This document shows, in pieces, positions 8,389-17,280 of a stretch of 64,000 nucleotides of DNA. Within the stretch, counting starts at the first letter, position 1; each line of letters begins with the position of its first letter. This DNA is from Eggerthellaceae bacterium (lineage in GTDB: Bacteria; Actinomycetota; Coriobacteriia; Coriobacteriales; Eggerthellaceae): NCBI GenBank assembly GCA_017432445.1, contig JAFRJC010000137.1, forward strand, positions 203,548-267,547. The letters run 5' to 3'. The position numbers and the translations under genes are program-made. The notes beneath the pieces were generated by a model that saw nothing but the letters and a program-made list of their open reading frames with translations, was not told where the DNA came from and made no database searches.

Positions 8389-10701
8389 GTGCGGCTAAGG
8401 GCGTCAATAGACAAGGTGCTCGCAGCTCTCGTCGCTGCGATGTGTCTCGTTTTGGGCGTCGTTGTGCTCCAGTCGGGATCCGAGCTCACCGAGGAACAGG
8501 GAAAGCCTGTTCAGACGATTATTGAGACATCGGAGCAAGTAGATGGAGACCAAGAGCTCCCCCGTTCTGATGATGCCGTCGTAACGGACGTCGGAGAGCA
8601 GGTGGCCGATTCCGCGGAAAACGGTGCGGATTCGGAGCGGCTCGAAGACGAGGCCATGGTCTTGCTCGCCGATGACTGCTCGGTGGAAGAGCTTAACGAA
8701 TCGCTTGCCCAGCTTGATTTCGTGGCGACCGAAGGAGTCTCGGAACAAGATGTGGCTTTGGGTTGGGTTAGGTTGCACTTGAAGCCGGGATGTGACTTGG
8801 ATTGGGCGTTGGATGAGCTAGATGAGTGCGATGCCATCGCCGAAACCCAGCCAAATTACGTGTACCATCTCCTTGGCGACGAGGAAGCCAACGGGTCTTC
8901 CGTTCAAGCGCTTGCTGCGACTGGCCAGGATTCTCTGATTGCGGGCGGAGCGGATTTGCTTACTCAAACAGCCATCAACGATGCTGTGGCGCTTGCAGCG
9001 TACGACAATCGCTGGTGGCTCGAATCCGTCGGTGCTTACGAAGCGTGGGATAAGGTCGAGACATCTGGCGCCGTGACCGTGGCAGTCGTCGATTCCGGTT
9101 GCGCAACGTCTCATCAAGAGCTGGCTCAGGCCGTTTCTCCTGCGAACTGCTACAACGCGCTTACTGGTACAACGGGCTTTTCGGCGGTCAACGACACCGA
9201 TGGCCACGGCACCCACGTTTGCGGAATCATTGCAGCCACCCCAAACAATGGCATAGGCATAGCAGGCATCTCGTATGGCGCGAGACTCATGCCCGTGAAG
9301 GTGGTCAATGCTAGCACCACGAGCACCGCTTATCTCGTCAAAGCGTACCAGTTCATCATGAAGCGCCGCAGTGCGGGCGTGAATGTCCGCATCATCAATG
9401 TGAGCATGGGCGGAAAGAGAGGGTACGATCCGGCCCTGATGCGCGCAATAGACCAAGCTTATAGCGAATATGGCATCCTCTCGGTGTTTGCAGCGGGCAA
9501 CGAGGGCAGCAGCGCCCCGTACTATTGCTTCCCCTGCGATTACTCCGAAGTGGGGCTAGGGGTTATCAGCGTCGGGCAGGAGACTGCTAACTCGTTGCGC
9601 GGCGAGCAGGACTACACTTCGAATTACAACAAGGGGTCCGAGAAGACCAAGGAGATATCGGCGCCCGGCATCGGAATCGTAAGCACCTATCCTGTTGATC
9701 GGTCTTCCAAGAGCTCATATGGCAAGGGGTATTGGTCGCTTTCAGGCACTTCGATGGCGGCGTCGGTCGTCTCGGGGATTGCCGCTTTAGTGTGGACATC
9801 CAACCCTTCGCTTTCTCCGGGCGAGGTTAAAAGCGTCTTGTGCTCGACGGCTGACGACATCCGTGCTGCGGATGGCGGAGGCGTCGGCTTCGATGCCCAT
9901 ACCGGATATGGCTTGGTCAATGCGTCGAAGGCTGTTGCAGGATCGAAATCCTGCTATATAAAGGGCAGAGAGGCGATGGTGGTTGGCTCGTCGATCCAGC
10001 TGTCCACAGCACAATCTGGCTCGTGGAAATGGTCTTCGGGCGATAGGAACATCGCTACGGTTTCCGCAGACGGAAAAGTGACGGGCAAAATAGCCGGGGA
10101 AGCTGTCATCAGCGCCTTGAACACTGCTACGGGAACGAAGGTCAGCCGCACAATAGTCGTGTATTCGCCGAGCATAACGGGGAAAACGCAAGTTGCAGCA
10201 GGGAAGAAAGCGACCTTGGTCCTGGACTGCAACCCCGTAGCAATGTGCACATGGACATCGTCTAACACCGACATCGCTACGGTGGGTTCCACAACTGGCA
10301 GGGTGACGGGCAAGAAGATTGGCGTGGCCACCATCAGTGCTCGGCTGACCGGTGCGCCCCATATCAAGATTTCCAAGAAGGTCAGAGTCGTTCGGGGTCC
10401 CAACCCCATGGCATTGAAAGCTGTAACGAAGGAGGTTGCTTACAGCGGTCTCAGGGGTAAATCGAAGCGGGTTTCAGGCGCCATTACGTTTACCAAGGCG
10501 GCCAAGGGCAAGGTCACTTACAAGAAAGTGTCAAGCGGCTCGTCTTCAAAGCTTTCAATCAACGAGAAAACGGGCAAGATAACCGTAAAGAAAGGCACTC
10601 CCCGCGGTACGTATAGGATCAAGGTGACGGTGCGTGCTGCCGGAAACGCCTCCTACAAGCCTCGCATGCGAACAATTACGGTAAAGATCAAAGTTGTCTA
10701 G
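8389..10701 (+). CDS. Secreted subtilisin-like serine protease (S8) with Big2 domains
   Basis: The GTG at 8389 follows AAAGGAG at good spacing and puts a membrane-spanning signal segment (LAALVAAMCLVLGVVVL) at the N-terminus, so it is preferred to the upstream ATG. A propeptide-like region (to about residue 165) precedes the peptidase domain with Asp235 (VVDSG), His273 (GHGTH) and Ser455 (GTSMA). Two Big2-type Ig-like domains follow (WSSGDRNIATVSADGKVTG and WTSSNTDIATVGS), then a Lys-rich beta repeat region ending KIKVV. No LPxTG anchor is seen. It is likely exported and perhaps retained through its basic C-terminus. Confidence 0.88.
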   Translation: MRLRASIDKVLAALVAAMCLVLGVVVLQSGSELTEEQGKPVQTIIETSEQVDGDQELPRSDDAVVTDVGEQVADSAENGADSERLEDEAMVLLADDCSVEELNESLAQLDFVATEGVSEQDVALGWVRLHLKPGCDLDWALDELDECDAIAETQPNYVYHLLGDEEANGSSVQALAATGQDSLIAGGADLLTQTAINDAVALAAYDNRWWLESVGAYEAWDKVETSGAVTVAVVDSGCATSHQELAQAVSPANCYNALTGTTGFSAVNDTDGHGTHVCGIIAATPNNGIGIAGISYGARLMPVKVVNASTTSTAYLVKAYQFIMKRRSAGVNVRIINVSMGGKRGYDPALMRAIDQAYSEYGILSVFAAGNEGSSAPYYCFPCDYSEVGLGVISVGQETANSLRGEQDYTSNYNKGSEKTKEISAPGIGIVSTYPVDRSSKSSYGKGYWSLSGTSMAASVVSGIAALVWTSNPSLSPGEVKSVLCSTADDIRAADGGGVGFDAHTGYGLVNASKAVAGSKSCYIKGREAMVVGSSIQLSTAQSGSWKWSSGDRNIATVSADGKVTGKIAGEAVISALNTATGTKVSRTIVVYSPSITGKTQVAAGKKATLVLDCNPVAMCTWTSSNTDIATVGSTTGRVTGKKIGVATISARLTGAPHIKISKKVRVVRGPNPMALKAVTKEVAYSGLRGKSKRVSGAITFTKAAKGKVTYKKVSSGSSSKLSINEKTGKITVKKGTPRGTYRIKVTVRAAGNASYKPRMRTITVKIKVV

Positions 10702-10985
10702 CAGATAATCCTGCAGTGCCGCAAGGATGCCAAGGTGAGTTGGGGTGCGCACCCGTGCTCGTTGCTCGAAGGCGAACGAAAACGGCCTTTTCAGAAGCAT
10801 TCCCGTCAAACCGCAAGCTTTTAAGGTTTATGCTTCCTCTGTGAGCATCCAATTGAATTACCGTGTGAATCGGAGGATGTTCGCGTTTACATAGCGATTT
10901 AGCGGGAGGACGGGGGGTATACTCTCCCCTAATCGCGTTAACGATGAAGTCTTTGAGCGTAGGCTCGGGGCGAACGGAGGTTTTA

Positions 10986-11801
10986 ATGAAACGCATTTTC
11001 CTGGCGATTGTAGCGGTGTGCTGCGCATTTGCATGTGTTCTGGTCGGCTGCTCAGGCGGCGGTGCGCACAAGGCTGATGCCGAGAGCCTCAAAGGTTTCT
11101 GGGTTTTGGAAGACGGGTCGCTGGGCTTTACCGGCATGCTGAACCTCGAGGACGAGGACTTCGCGGAGATACTTATTGCCGATACGTATCTTGAGGGCGC
11201 TTGGACTACAGACGGCTCGAATGCGTCGATCACCTTCTCGGATGTGGCCGACAGCAAGCCGGTCAACATCTACGTGGAGGGCGATAAACTCATCTATGGC
11301 TCCGAGAGCGGCTCGCATTTCGTGTTTATCAAGTCCAATGAGGACGATTTCTACAAAGACCAGGAGATCTCAGGTGACGGTCTCGATGAGCTGACCGAAG
11401 GGGAGCTTTCCTCGCTCGGCGAAGAGGTCGAGGTAGTTGACGAGGTCATTGAGGATATCAAGCCGGTAACGATTGCCGACGACTCCACCGTAAAGATCGA
11501 AGTCACTGGCAAAGGTACTGATTTCACGTCAGATCCGGGTTATCGCCTTTCCATCACGAACAAGACGAAAAAGGCCTTCTTCCTGGGTGCCGAAGATACG
11601 TTCAAGGTTGATGGTCACGAGATCGAAGTCGGTCTGGGCGATGTGCTCGATGCAGGAGATACGGTTGAATCTTTCATGTACTTCAGCAAAGATGACCTCG
11701 GTGGAGGGGTTGAGAAGCTGAAGAACGTCGAAGGCACGATCGTGGTGTACGACGACGAATCAGAAGAAAAGATCGGTACGTACACCTTCAAGATGGAATA
11801 A
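10986..11801 (+). CDS. Lipoprotein of unknown function
   Basis: The ATG at 10986 follows CGGAGG and gives a 271-residue protein with a lipoprotein signal peptide ending LVGCSG, where Cys would be lipidated. After an acidic middle region, a C-terminal beta domain (about residues 160-271: KIEVTGKGTDF..., SITNKTKKAFFLGAEDTFKVDG) resembles the DUF4352/DUF5067 type of extracellular Ig-like domain. An ATG 14 codons upstream lacks a ribosome binding site and would bury the signal peptide. The preceding 284 bases hold no other gene. The gene ends at a strong terminator (11843-11872). Function is unknown. Confidence 0.75.
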   Translation: MKRIFLAIVAVCCAFACVLVGCSGGGAHKADAESLKGFWVLEDGSLGFTGMLNLEDEDFAEILIADTYLEGAWTTDGSNASITFSDVADSKPVNIYVEGDKLIYGSESGSHFVFIKSNEDDFYKDQEISGDGLDELTEGELSSLGEEVEVVDEVIEDIKPVTIADDSTVKIEVTGKGTDFTSDPGYRLSITNKTKKAFFLGAEDTFKVDGHEIEVGLGDVLDAGDTVESFMYFSKDDLGGGVEKLKNVEGTIVVYDDESEEKIGTYTFKME

Positions 11802-11842
11802 GTGCAGCGATACGTTGCGAAAAGCCATCTGATGGAAATTAG

Positions 11843-11872
11843 CCGGGGCGCAAACAGCGCCCCGGTTTTTTG
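11843..11872 (+). terminator. Rho-independent terminator of the lipoprotein gene
   Basis: CCGGGGCGC (11843-11851) pairs perfectly with GCGCCCCGG (11857-11865) across a five-base loop and is followed by seven T residues. Confidence 0.93.
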
Positions 11873-11914
11873 GTTTTATACCGTAGCAAGGTCGTTGTGG
11901 GTTATGACTTAGCC

Positions 11915-12023
11915 AGGGCGATTGGACTGGAGGAGGGGTTCGGGCTTGTCCTCGACTAGCATTTGAGCATTTGAGGTATGTGTCTGCGGAATCGCCCTCA
12001 CCCTCCTCCAGTACAATCGCCCT
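11915..12023. repeat. Inverted repeat with 23-nt arms
   Basis: The arms 11915-11937 and 12001-12023 are complementary with one mismatch, separated by 63 bases. The element lies between the terminator of the lipoprotein gene and the kinase gene and encodes nothing recognisable. It belongs to the set of long palindromes found in other gaps of the core region. A TATGAT box at about 12107, downstream of it, may be the kinase promoter. Confidence 0.75.
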
Positions 12024-12175
12024 TGCCGAACCAAAACCTGCGGCGTTAGGCTGGGTTTGTTCCCATCTCAAGAACGCCGAGAGCTGGCAAAGCTGCTGTA
12101 ATACGCTATGATGTGCGTAAACACAGAAAACACGCTTTCGAAACATCAATCTGAAACGCAGCAGGGAAGGCGCAC

Positions 12176-14359
12176 GTGGCACGGGACGACCTAATACTTG
12201 ACCGATACGAGCCGATTGGTACCGCCGGTGAAGGCGGGTTCGGCACCGTGCAGGTAGCATGGGATCCGCGCATCCAGCGAAAAGTTGCCGTCAAGACCAT
12301 CCGCTTGACCGCGCTTGATGCAGCACGTGCATCTCTGCCGGGAGCCCAGGCGGTCTCTGCGGGAGCGGATGCGGAGGCGGTGCGCGACGCGCTGCCATGG
12401 GAAGGCTACACAGACGAGTCTTTCCCGGAAATCCCCGAGCTAGCCTATCCCTTCGATCCCGTTGACGATGATTACGAGGATGCAGGCGCGCAAGATCAGG
12501 TGACGTCGCTGTCACACGTGCCGGGTTTGGATGAGGCACGTACGGCCGCTATGCTCTCCGATCCACGCATCGTGACCGTATACGACTTCGAGATACGCGG
12601 TAGAGAAGCGTTTCTGATCATGGAATACGTCGAGGGCATCACGTTGACCTCGCTGCTTTCCGACTACTCCAACTACCTAACCCTTGACATGGTGGCCGCC
12701 GTATTCGATTCGGTGGCGGCAGCGCTCGTGACCGCGCATGGGGCCGGTGTGCTGCATCTGGATATAAAACCGGACAACATCCTCATCAACACCCAGGGAC
12801 AGGTCAAGGTAACCGATTTCGGCCTCGCCACACTTGCCGATGCGAGCGGTGCGGGAAAGACGGGCGGAGGCACCATCGGCTATATGCCTCCCGAGCAGAT
12901 CAGGCGCGAGAAGCTCGATGCGCGCAGCGACGAATGGTCGCTCGCCTCGGTTACCTACGAAATGTTGACGGGATCTAATCCGTTTCGCGTAAAAGGGCTC
13001 GACGCTGCCTTGCAGGCCATCGAGGAGGCGGAGCTCGTTTTGCCCTCGCTCTGCTGGAAAGACATCGACGAGCAGATTGACGACGTTGTCTTCTATGCGC
13101 TCGACCCCGATCGCGATGAACGGTATGCGAGCGTGTTGGACTTTGCCGAGGAAGCGGAGAAATTCCTCGGCGACCCCGAAAAGGGTACTGCGCAACTCGA
13201 GCTAGTTGTGGAAGACGCTTTAGGATTGGGCGAGTGGTCTGACGACGAGCATATGCCTGTCGTTCCCGATATCGAAGCCTCTGAGGCAGATGCGTACACT
13301 GCTCGCGGAAGGAAGACTGGGAGATCCTCTGCGTCTGGCGGTGTTGCCCAGGGCCTTATGGCGACCATTGGTGAAAAGCTGGGGCTTGGCAGCGCTTCGC
13401 AAGCGACGCTTTCGTCGGCAGACTCCTTCCATCAGGATCGCACGTCCCAGCGCAGCTTCACCGAGAGATTCTTGGACCTTGTCGTCGACCAAGACGATAC
13501 TGCGGCGACGGGCAATCTTGATGGTTACCTCGATGAGGGGAGGTCTCGTTCCGATGCGCGCGAGGCGCGCACGCACGTGCCGATTGCAGAACGCGCTTCA
13601 AGCCGTACGGTTCAGCTGGCGAGCCATGCGCTCGGCGCATTGGGAAGCGGTTTTTTAGCAGCTTTGGCGACGAGCAACATGCAGCCGATAACATCGGCTT
13701 TCGGTTCCGGGGCCATGTACGTCATCGGGTTTTTCACGATTGTGGCGGCAGTTTTGGGCGCTATACGCTCCCATATCGGTGCGTTGGTATCGCTTTGTAT
13801 GGTGGGAGTCGCATTTGTGATGTGCGGCCATCCCATCGTGGGTGCTTTTGTGCTCATCGTGACCGTGGCCTGGTGGTACACCATCGGCCATGAAGGGTCC
13901 GCAAGCGCAAACGTCGTGTTGCTCTTGCCGATGCTGGGGTCCATAGGCGCCTCGACCATGGTGCCTTTCTTCTCGGGTGCGAGCTTGCCGCCCCTGCGCG
14001 CATGCGCCACGACGTTTGTCGCATTCGTATTCGCTGTCATCTTGAGCGGGCTCGGGTCGGCTTCAATCCTTGACTGGGGTGCGCTTGCTCACTGGGATTT
14101 CGTGCGCCCTGATGTCTCGGGAATCATCTTGCGCGTTCTATCCCGCCCGGATACCTGGGCAATCGCCCTGGGTTGGATGGTCGCTACGGCTTCGCTCTCC
14201 CTTCTTCGCCTGAGGGGCTCCAAAGCACTTGATGTAATTGCCGTCGCATGCGCTCTCGTCGCCGTCCTCGTCGGGACGCTCGTGTTCTGCCCGCCTTCCC
14301 CCCAGCTCCTCGTCTCGGCCATCATTGCTTGCGTGGCTCTTCTGGCCGTGGAACTCTAA
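12176..14359 (+). CDS. Membrane-anchored Ser/Thr protein kinase (Hanks type, non-RD)
   Basis: The GTG at 12176 follows GGGAAGG. Kinase motifs are GTAGEGGFGTV (P-loop, residues 15-25), Lys40 in VAVK, HLDIKPDN with catalytic Asp196, and DFG at 214-216. Two things are odd. The Arg before the catalytic Asp (HRD) is Leu, and about 75 acidic residues are inserted between the VAVK Lys and helix C (residues 45-120). After a ~170-residue linker the C-terminal ~230 residues form six or seven membrane spans without an extracellular sensor such as PASTA. It is probably a membrane-located regulator of unknown stimulus. It converges with pyridoxamine kinase. Confidence 0.85.
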   Translation: MARDDLILDRYEPIGTAGEGGFGTVQVAWDPRIQRKVAVKTIRLTALDAARASLPGAQAVSAGADAEAVRDALPWEGYTDESFPEIPELAYPFDPVDDDYEDAGAQDQVTSLSHVPGLDEARTAAMLSDPRIVTVYDFEIRGREAFLIMEYVEGITLTSLLSDYSNYLTLDMVAAVFDSVAAALVTAHGAGVLHLDIKPDNILINTQGQVKVTDFGLATLADASGAGKTGGGTIGYMPPEQIRREKLDARSDEWSLASVTYEMLTGSNPFRVKGLDAALQAIEEAELVLPSLCWKDIDEQIDDVVFYALDPDRDERYASVLDFAEEAEKFLGDPEKGTAQLELVVEDALGLGEWSDDEHMPVVPDIEASEADAYTARGRKTGRSSASGGVAQGLMATIGEKLGLGSASQATLSSADSFHQDRTSQRSFTERFLDLVVDQDDTAATGNLDGYLDEGRSRSDAREARTHVPIAERASSRTVQLASHALGALGSGFLAALATSNMQPITSAFGSGAMYVIGFFTIVAAVLGAIRSHIGALVSLCMVGVAFVMCGHPIVGAFVLIVTVAWWYTIGHEGSASANVVLLLPMLGSIGASTMVPFFSGASLPPLRACATTFVAFVFAVILSGLGSASILDWGALAHWDFVRPDVSGIILRVLSRPDTWAIALGWMVATASLSLLRLRGSKALDVIAVACALVAVLVGTLVFCPPSPQLLVSAIIACVALLAVEL

Positions 14360-14430
14360 GCCGTTGGTCTAACTGGCATGGAGATGCGCTCTTTTATTCA
14401 AAGATAGATGCCTGGTGAAGGCACGTTTCC

Positions 14431-15318
14431 TTAAGCTTTGAGCAGCGCTGCAACTTTTCCGAGCAAGAGCTCGAAGCTTACGCCGCGCTCTTGGAAATGC
14501 GGTTGTTTGGTGGATACCTCGATTGCGTCGCGTGTCAGGTTGCCAGCGAACCATGCAGCCTCGAAGAGCGATTTGCCTGCCATGACGCCCGCAAGCAGGC
14601 ACGAGCAGTACAGGTCGCCTGTGCCGTGCAGCATGTAGGGGATGAACTCGTTGTGGACCTCGAACACGTCGCAATCGACGCCTCCGACGAAATTGCGAAT
14701 CTGGGTCTCGCCATCGCGTTGGATACCCTTGAGTACCACGTTCTTCGCCCCTTTTGCGATGAGGGCGTCGATGAGCTCCTTGGCCTCGTCATTGGTGATA
14801 TCGGTGCCCTTCCACTCACGATCGAGGATGATGGCGGCTTCGGTAAGGTTGGGAGTCAGGATGTCGGCATCACCTGCAAGCTCGGCCATGGCCTGGCAGA
14901 GCTCGGGAGTGTAGGTGGGGTAGACTTTGCCATGATCGGCCATGACGGGGTCGACGACTCTGAGTGCTTTGGGATAGGTGGCATAGATATCTCGGATGAT
15001 GTCGACCTGTTCGGGTGCTCCCAAGAAGCCCGAATACACGGCATCTATTTCTACGCCGATTCCTTTCCAAGCAGCAAGGTAATCTTGCAGAATAGCGGTT
15101 GTGTCGTGCATATACCATCCCGGAAAAGCCGTATGCGAGCTGAAAAGGCCCGTGGGGACAGGGCAGACGTCCGCTCCGGCGGCGGAGAGTACGGGGATGG
15201 CAATTCCAAGCGAGCACTTACCGTAGCCGCAGAGATCATGAACTGCGGCGATGCGGGGGATGTATTCCAGATCACGCTTGTAGAGCGTGGGAGTATGCGG
15301 GGATTGGACAACTGGCAT
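14431..15318 (-). CDS. pdxY: Pyridoxamine/pyridoxal kinase
   Basis: This 295-residue ribokinase-fold protein phosphorylates pyridoxamine or pyridoxal with ATP in B6 salvage. Recognisable parts are VHDLCGYGKCSLGIAIPVLSA near the N-terminus (the family's SxxVxGxVGN region in a form common in Gram-positive anaerobes), VVDPVMADHG, LTPNLTEA, and the C-terminal anion-hole segment HGTGDLYCSCLLAG with the catalytic Asp. AGAAAGGCG precedes the ATG at 15318. It is transcribed alone. The ~220 bases upstream contain the palindrome at 15473-15507 and an AT-rich stretch with a TATACT box near 15355. Confidence 0.88.
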   Translation of the reverse strand: MPVVQSPHTPTLYKRDLEYIPRIAAVHDLCGYGKCSLGIAIPVLSAAGADVCPVPTGLFSSHTAFPGWYMHDTTAILQDYLAAWKGIGVEIDAVYSGFLGAPEQVDIIRDIYATYPKALRVVDPVMADHGKVYPTYTPELCQAMAELAGDADILTPNLTEAAIILDREWKGTDITNDEAKELIDALIAKGAKNVVLKGIQRDGETQIRNFVGGVDCDVFEVHNEFIPYMLHGTGDLYCSCLLAGVMAGKSLFEAAWFAGNLTRDAIEVSTKQPHFQERGVSFELLLGKVAALLKA

Positions 15319-15472
15319 GTTCGCGCCTTTCTGTAGGTAATCGGTGTTCTTGCATAGTATAGCTTTTGCCGAAGAACGTGGCTGTATCTAATATTGGTGT
15401 TTATAATTATCGATTTTCTCAATAATCACCGCTTGCTTCATTCTATAGTCGGCTATTTTGCTCGAATTGTTA

Positions 15473-15507
15473 AGGTGGGACGGGTATCTTGGATACCCGT
15501 CCCACCT
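15473..15507. terminator. Perfect hairpin, probable terminator between small membrane gene and pdxY
   Basis: AGGTGGGACGGGTATC (15473-15488) pairs perfectly with 15492-15507 over a three-base loop. It lies just after the stop of the minus-strand 68-aa gene. The T-run on that strand is weak, so it may act as a processing or REP-like element instead. Confidence 0.55.
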
Positions 15508-15540
15508 GGTAGCACCTGAAGGGTAGAGGATGAGGCTAGG

Positions 15541-15747
15541 TTATTCGGCCTTTTCGTCCTCCTCGTCGTCGAAAAAGGACCATTCGTCGTCATCGTCGTT
15601 GCGTGGACCGCGGTCGACGAAGGTCTTTCGGGTGCGTAGCTCGAGCACGGCAGCGATGATTACGCAGAGAACAAGCGATATGCCCACGAGGACGCCGATG
15701 CCCACATAGGTTTCGAACAGGAAATGATATATCTCGCCGAAGTCCAT
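15541..15747 (-). CDS. Small membrane protein of unknown function (68 aa)
   Basis: The product has one transmembrane helix (about residues 15-36, VGIGVLVGISLVLCVIIAAV), a short basic segment (LRTRKTF) and a very acidic tail (DDDDEWSFFDDEEDEKAE). By the positive-inside rule the tail should be cytoplasmic. GGAGCG precedes the ATG. It diverges from serS and is followed by the hairpin at 15473-15507. The architecture resembles small membrane adaptor proteins, but I recognise no family. Confidence 0.6.
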   Translation of the reverse strand: MDFGEIYHFLFETYVGIGVLVGISLVLCVIIAAVLELRTRKTFVDRGPRNDDDDEWSFFDDEEDEKAE

Positions 15748-15898
15748 CGCAGCGCTCCGTCTCGTTGTCCGTGTTTAACGTTAAGGGCAGATTGCATGGA
15801 AGCCGTCCTGCCCGTTGGTTTCTTGTAGCGACCATACTATCACGTGTTTTTCACCTATACTGATTCCCATCCAAAAATGAAAGGGAGTGCAATAACCG

Positions 15899-17218
15899 AT
15901 GCTCGATATCAAATTTGTACGTGAAAACCAAGAGGCTGTCGCCCAGGCCATGAAGAACCGCCATGCCGCATGGGACGCTGACGCATTTGCCGAGCTGGAC
16001 GAGGTTCGCCGGGCTTCCATCATGAAAGAAGAGTCGCTCCAGGCTGAGCGTAATGCGCTTTCCAAGCAGATCGGCCAGTTGATGAAGGAGGGCAAGCGCG
16101 ACGAGGCCGACGCCGCGAAGGCTCGCGTAGCCGAAATCAAGGACGAGCTTGCTGGCGCGACCGCCGAGCGCGACGGTATCGACGCCAAGTTGCGCGACTT
16201 GCTTTTGCACACGCCCAACATGCCTTCCGACACCACTCCCGTCGGCGATGACGAAAACGACAATCCCGAGGTGCGCCGTTGGGGCACGCCGACGCAGTTC
16301 GATTTCGAGCCCAAAGCGCATTGGGATTTGGGTCCTGAGCTCGGTATTATTGACTTCGAGCGCGGCGTGAAGCTGGCGGCGAGCCGCTTCATCGTCCTCG
16401 GTGGTCTAGGTGCTCGCCTCGAGCGCTCCATCATCAACTTCATGGCCGATACGCACACGAGTCGCGGCTACAAGGAGTGGTGGTTGCCGGTAATGGCCAA
16501 TGCGCGCACGATGACGGGCACTGGTCAGCTGCCGAAATTCGAGAACGACATGTTCAAGACCTTCGCAACCGATATGGAAGGCCAGTCCACCCGCGAAGGC
16601 GACAACCTCTACCTCATCCCGACAGCCGAGGTGCAGCTGACCAATCTGCATGCCGACGAGACGCTCGATGTCGAGGAGCTGCCCAAGCATTACTGCGCCT
16701 TCACCCCTTGCTTCCGCGAGGAAGCGGGCAGCGCCGGGCGTGACACGCGCGGGCTTATCCGCGTGCACCAGTTCGACAAGGTCGAGATGGTGAAGATTTG
16801 CGAGCCCGAAAAATCCTTCGATGAGCTCGAGGCCATGGTTGCCGACGCCGAGAACATACTGCAACTGTTGGGTCTGCCGTACCGAGTCATCACCTTGTGC
16901 ACGGGCGATTTGGGCTTCTCGGCCACCAAGACCTATGACCTCGAGGTCTGGCTGCCTTGCTACAACGATTACAAGGAGATTTCGAGCTGCTCGAACTGTA
17001 CCGATTTCCAGGCGCGTCGCATGGGCATGCGCTATAGGGATCCGGCGAACTTCAAGGGCACGCGCTATGTGCACACCCTGAATGGCTCGGGCCTTGCGGT
17101 GGGACGTACCATGGCCGCCATCATCGAGAACTACCAGCAGGCCGACGGCTCCATCAAGGTGCCCGACGTGCTCGTGCCCTACATGGGTGGCGTCGAGGTC
17201 ATTCGAGCTGAACAGTAA
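15899..17218 (+). CDS. serS: Seryl-tRNA synthetase
   Basis: This 439-residue class II synthetase charges tRNA-Ser. The N-terminal long antiparallel coiled coil (residues 25-100) begins MLDIKFVRENQEAVAQAM, the standard SerRS start. Motif 2 (CFREEAGSAGRDTRGLIRVHQF) and motif 3 (the NGSGLAVGRTMAAIIENYQ region) are intact. AAAGGGAG lies upstream of the ATG. It is followed after 62 bases by the membrane protein at 17281. Confidence 0.97.
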   Translation: MLDIKFVRENQEAVAQAMKNRHAAWDADAFAELDEVRRASIMKEESLQAERNALSKQIGQLMKEGKRDEADAAKARVAEIKDELAGATAERDGIDAKLRDLLLHTPNMPSDTTPVGDDENDNPEVRRWGTPTQFDFEPKAHWDLGPELGIIDFERGVKLAASRFIVLGGLGARLERSIINFMADTHTSRGYKEWWLPVMANARTMTGTGQLPKFENDMFKTFATDMEGQSTREGDNLYLIPTAEVQLTNLHADETLDVEELPKHYCAFTPCFREEAGSAGRDTRGLIRVHQFDKVEMVKICEPEKSFDELEAMVADAENILQLLGLPYRVITLCTGDLGFSATKTYDLEVWLPCYNDYKEISSCSNCTDFQARRMGMRYRDPANFKGTRYVHTLNGSGLAVGRTMAAIIENYQQADGSIKVPDVLVPYMGGVEVIRAEQ

Positions 17219-17280
17219 GGCGATTACCGGAGGGCTTGCCAGCGCCAGCGGCATGCCGCTCCTTGACGCAACTACTGCAC

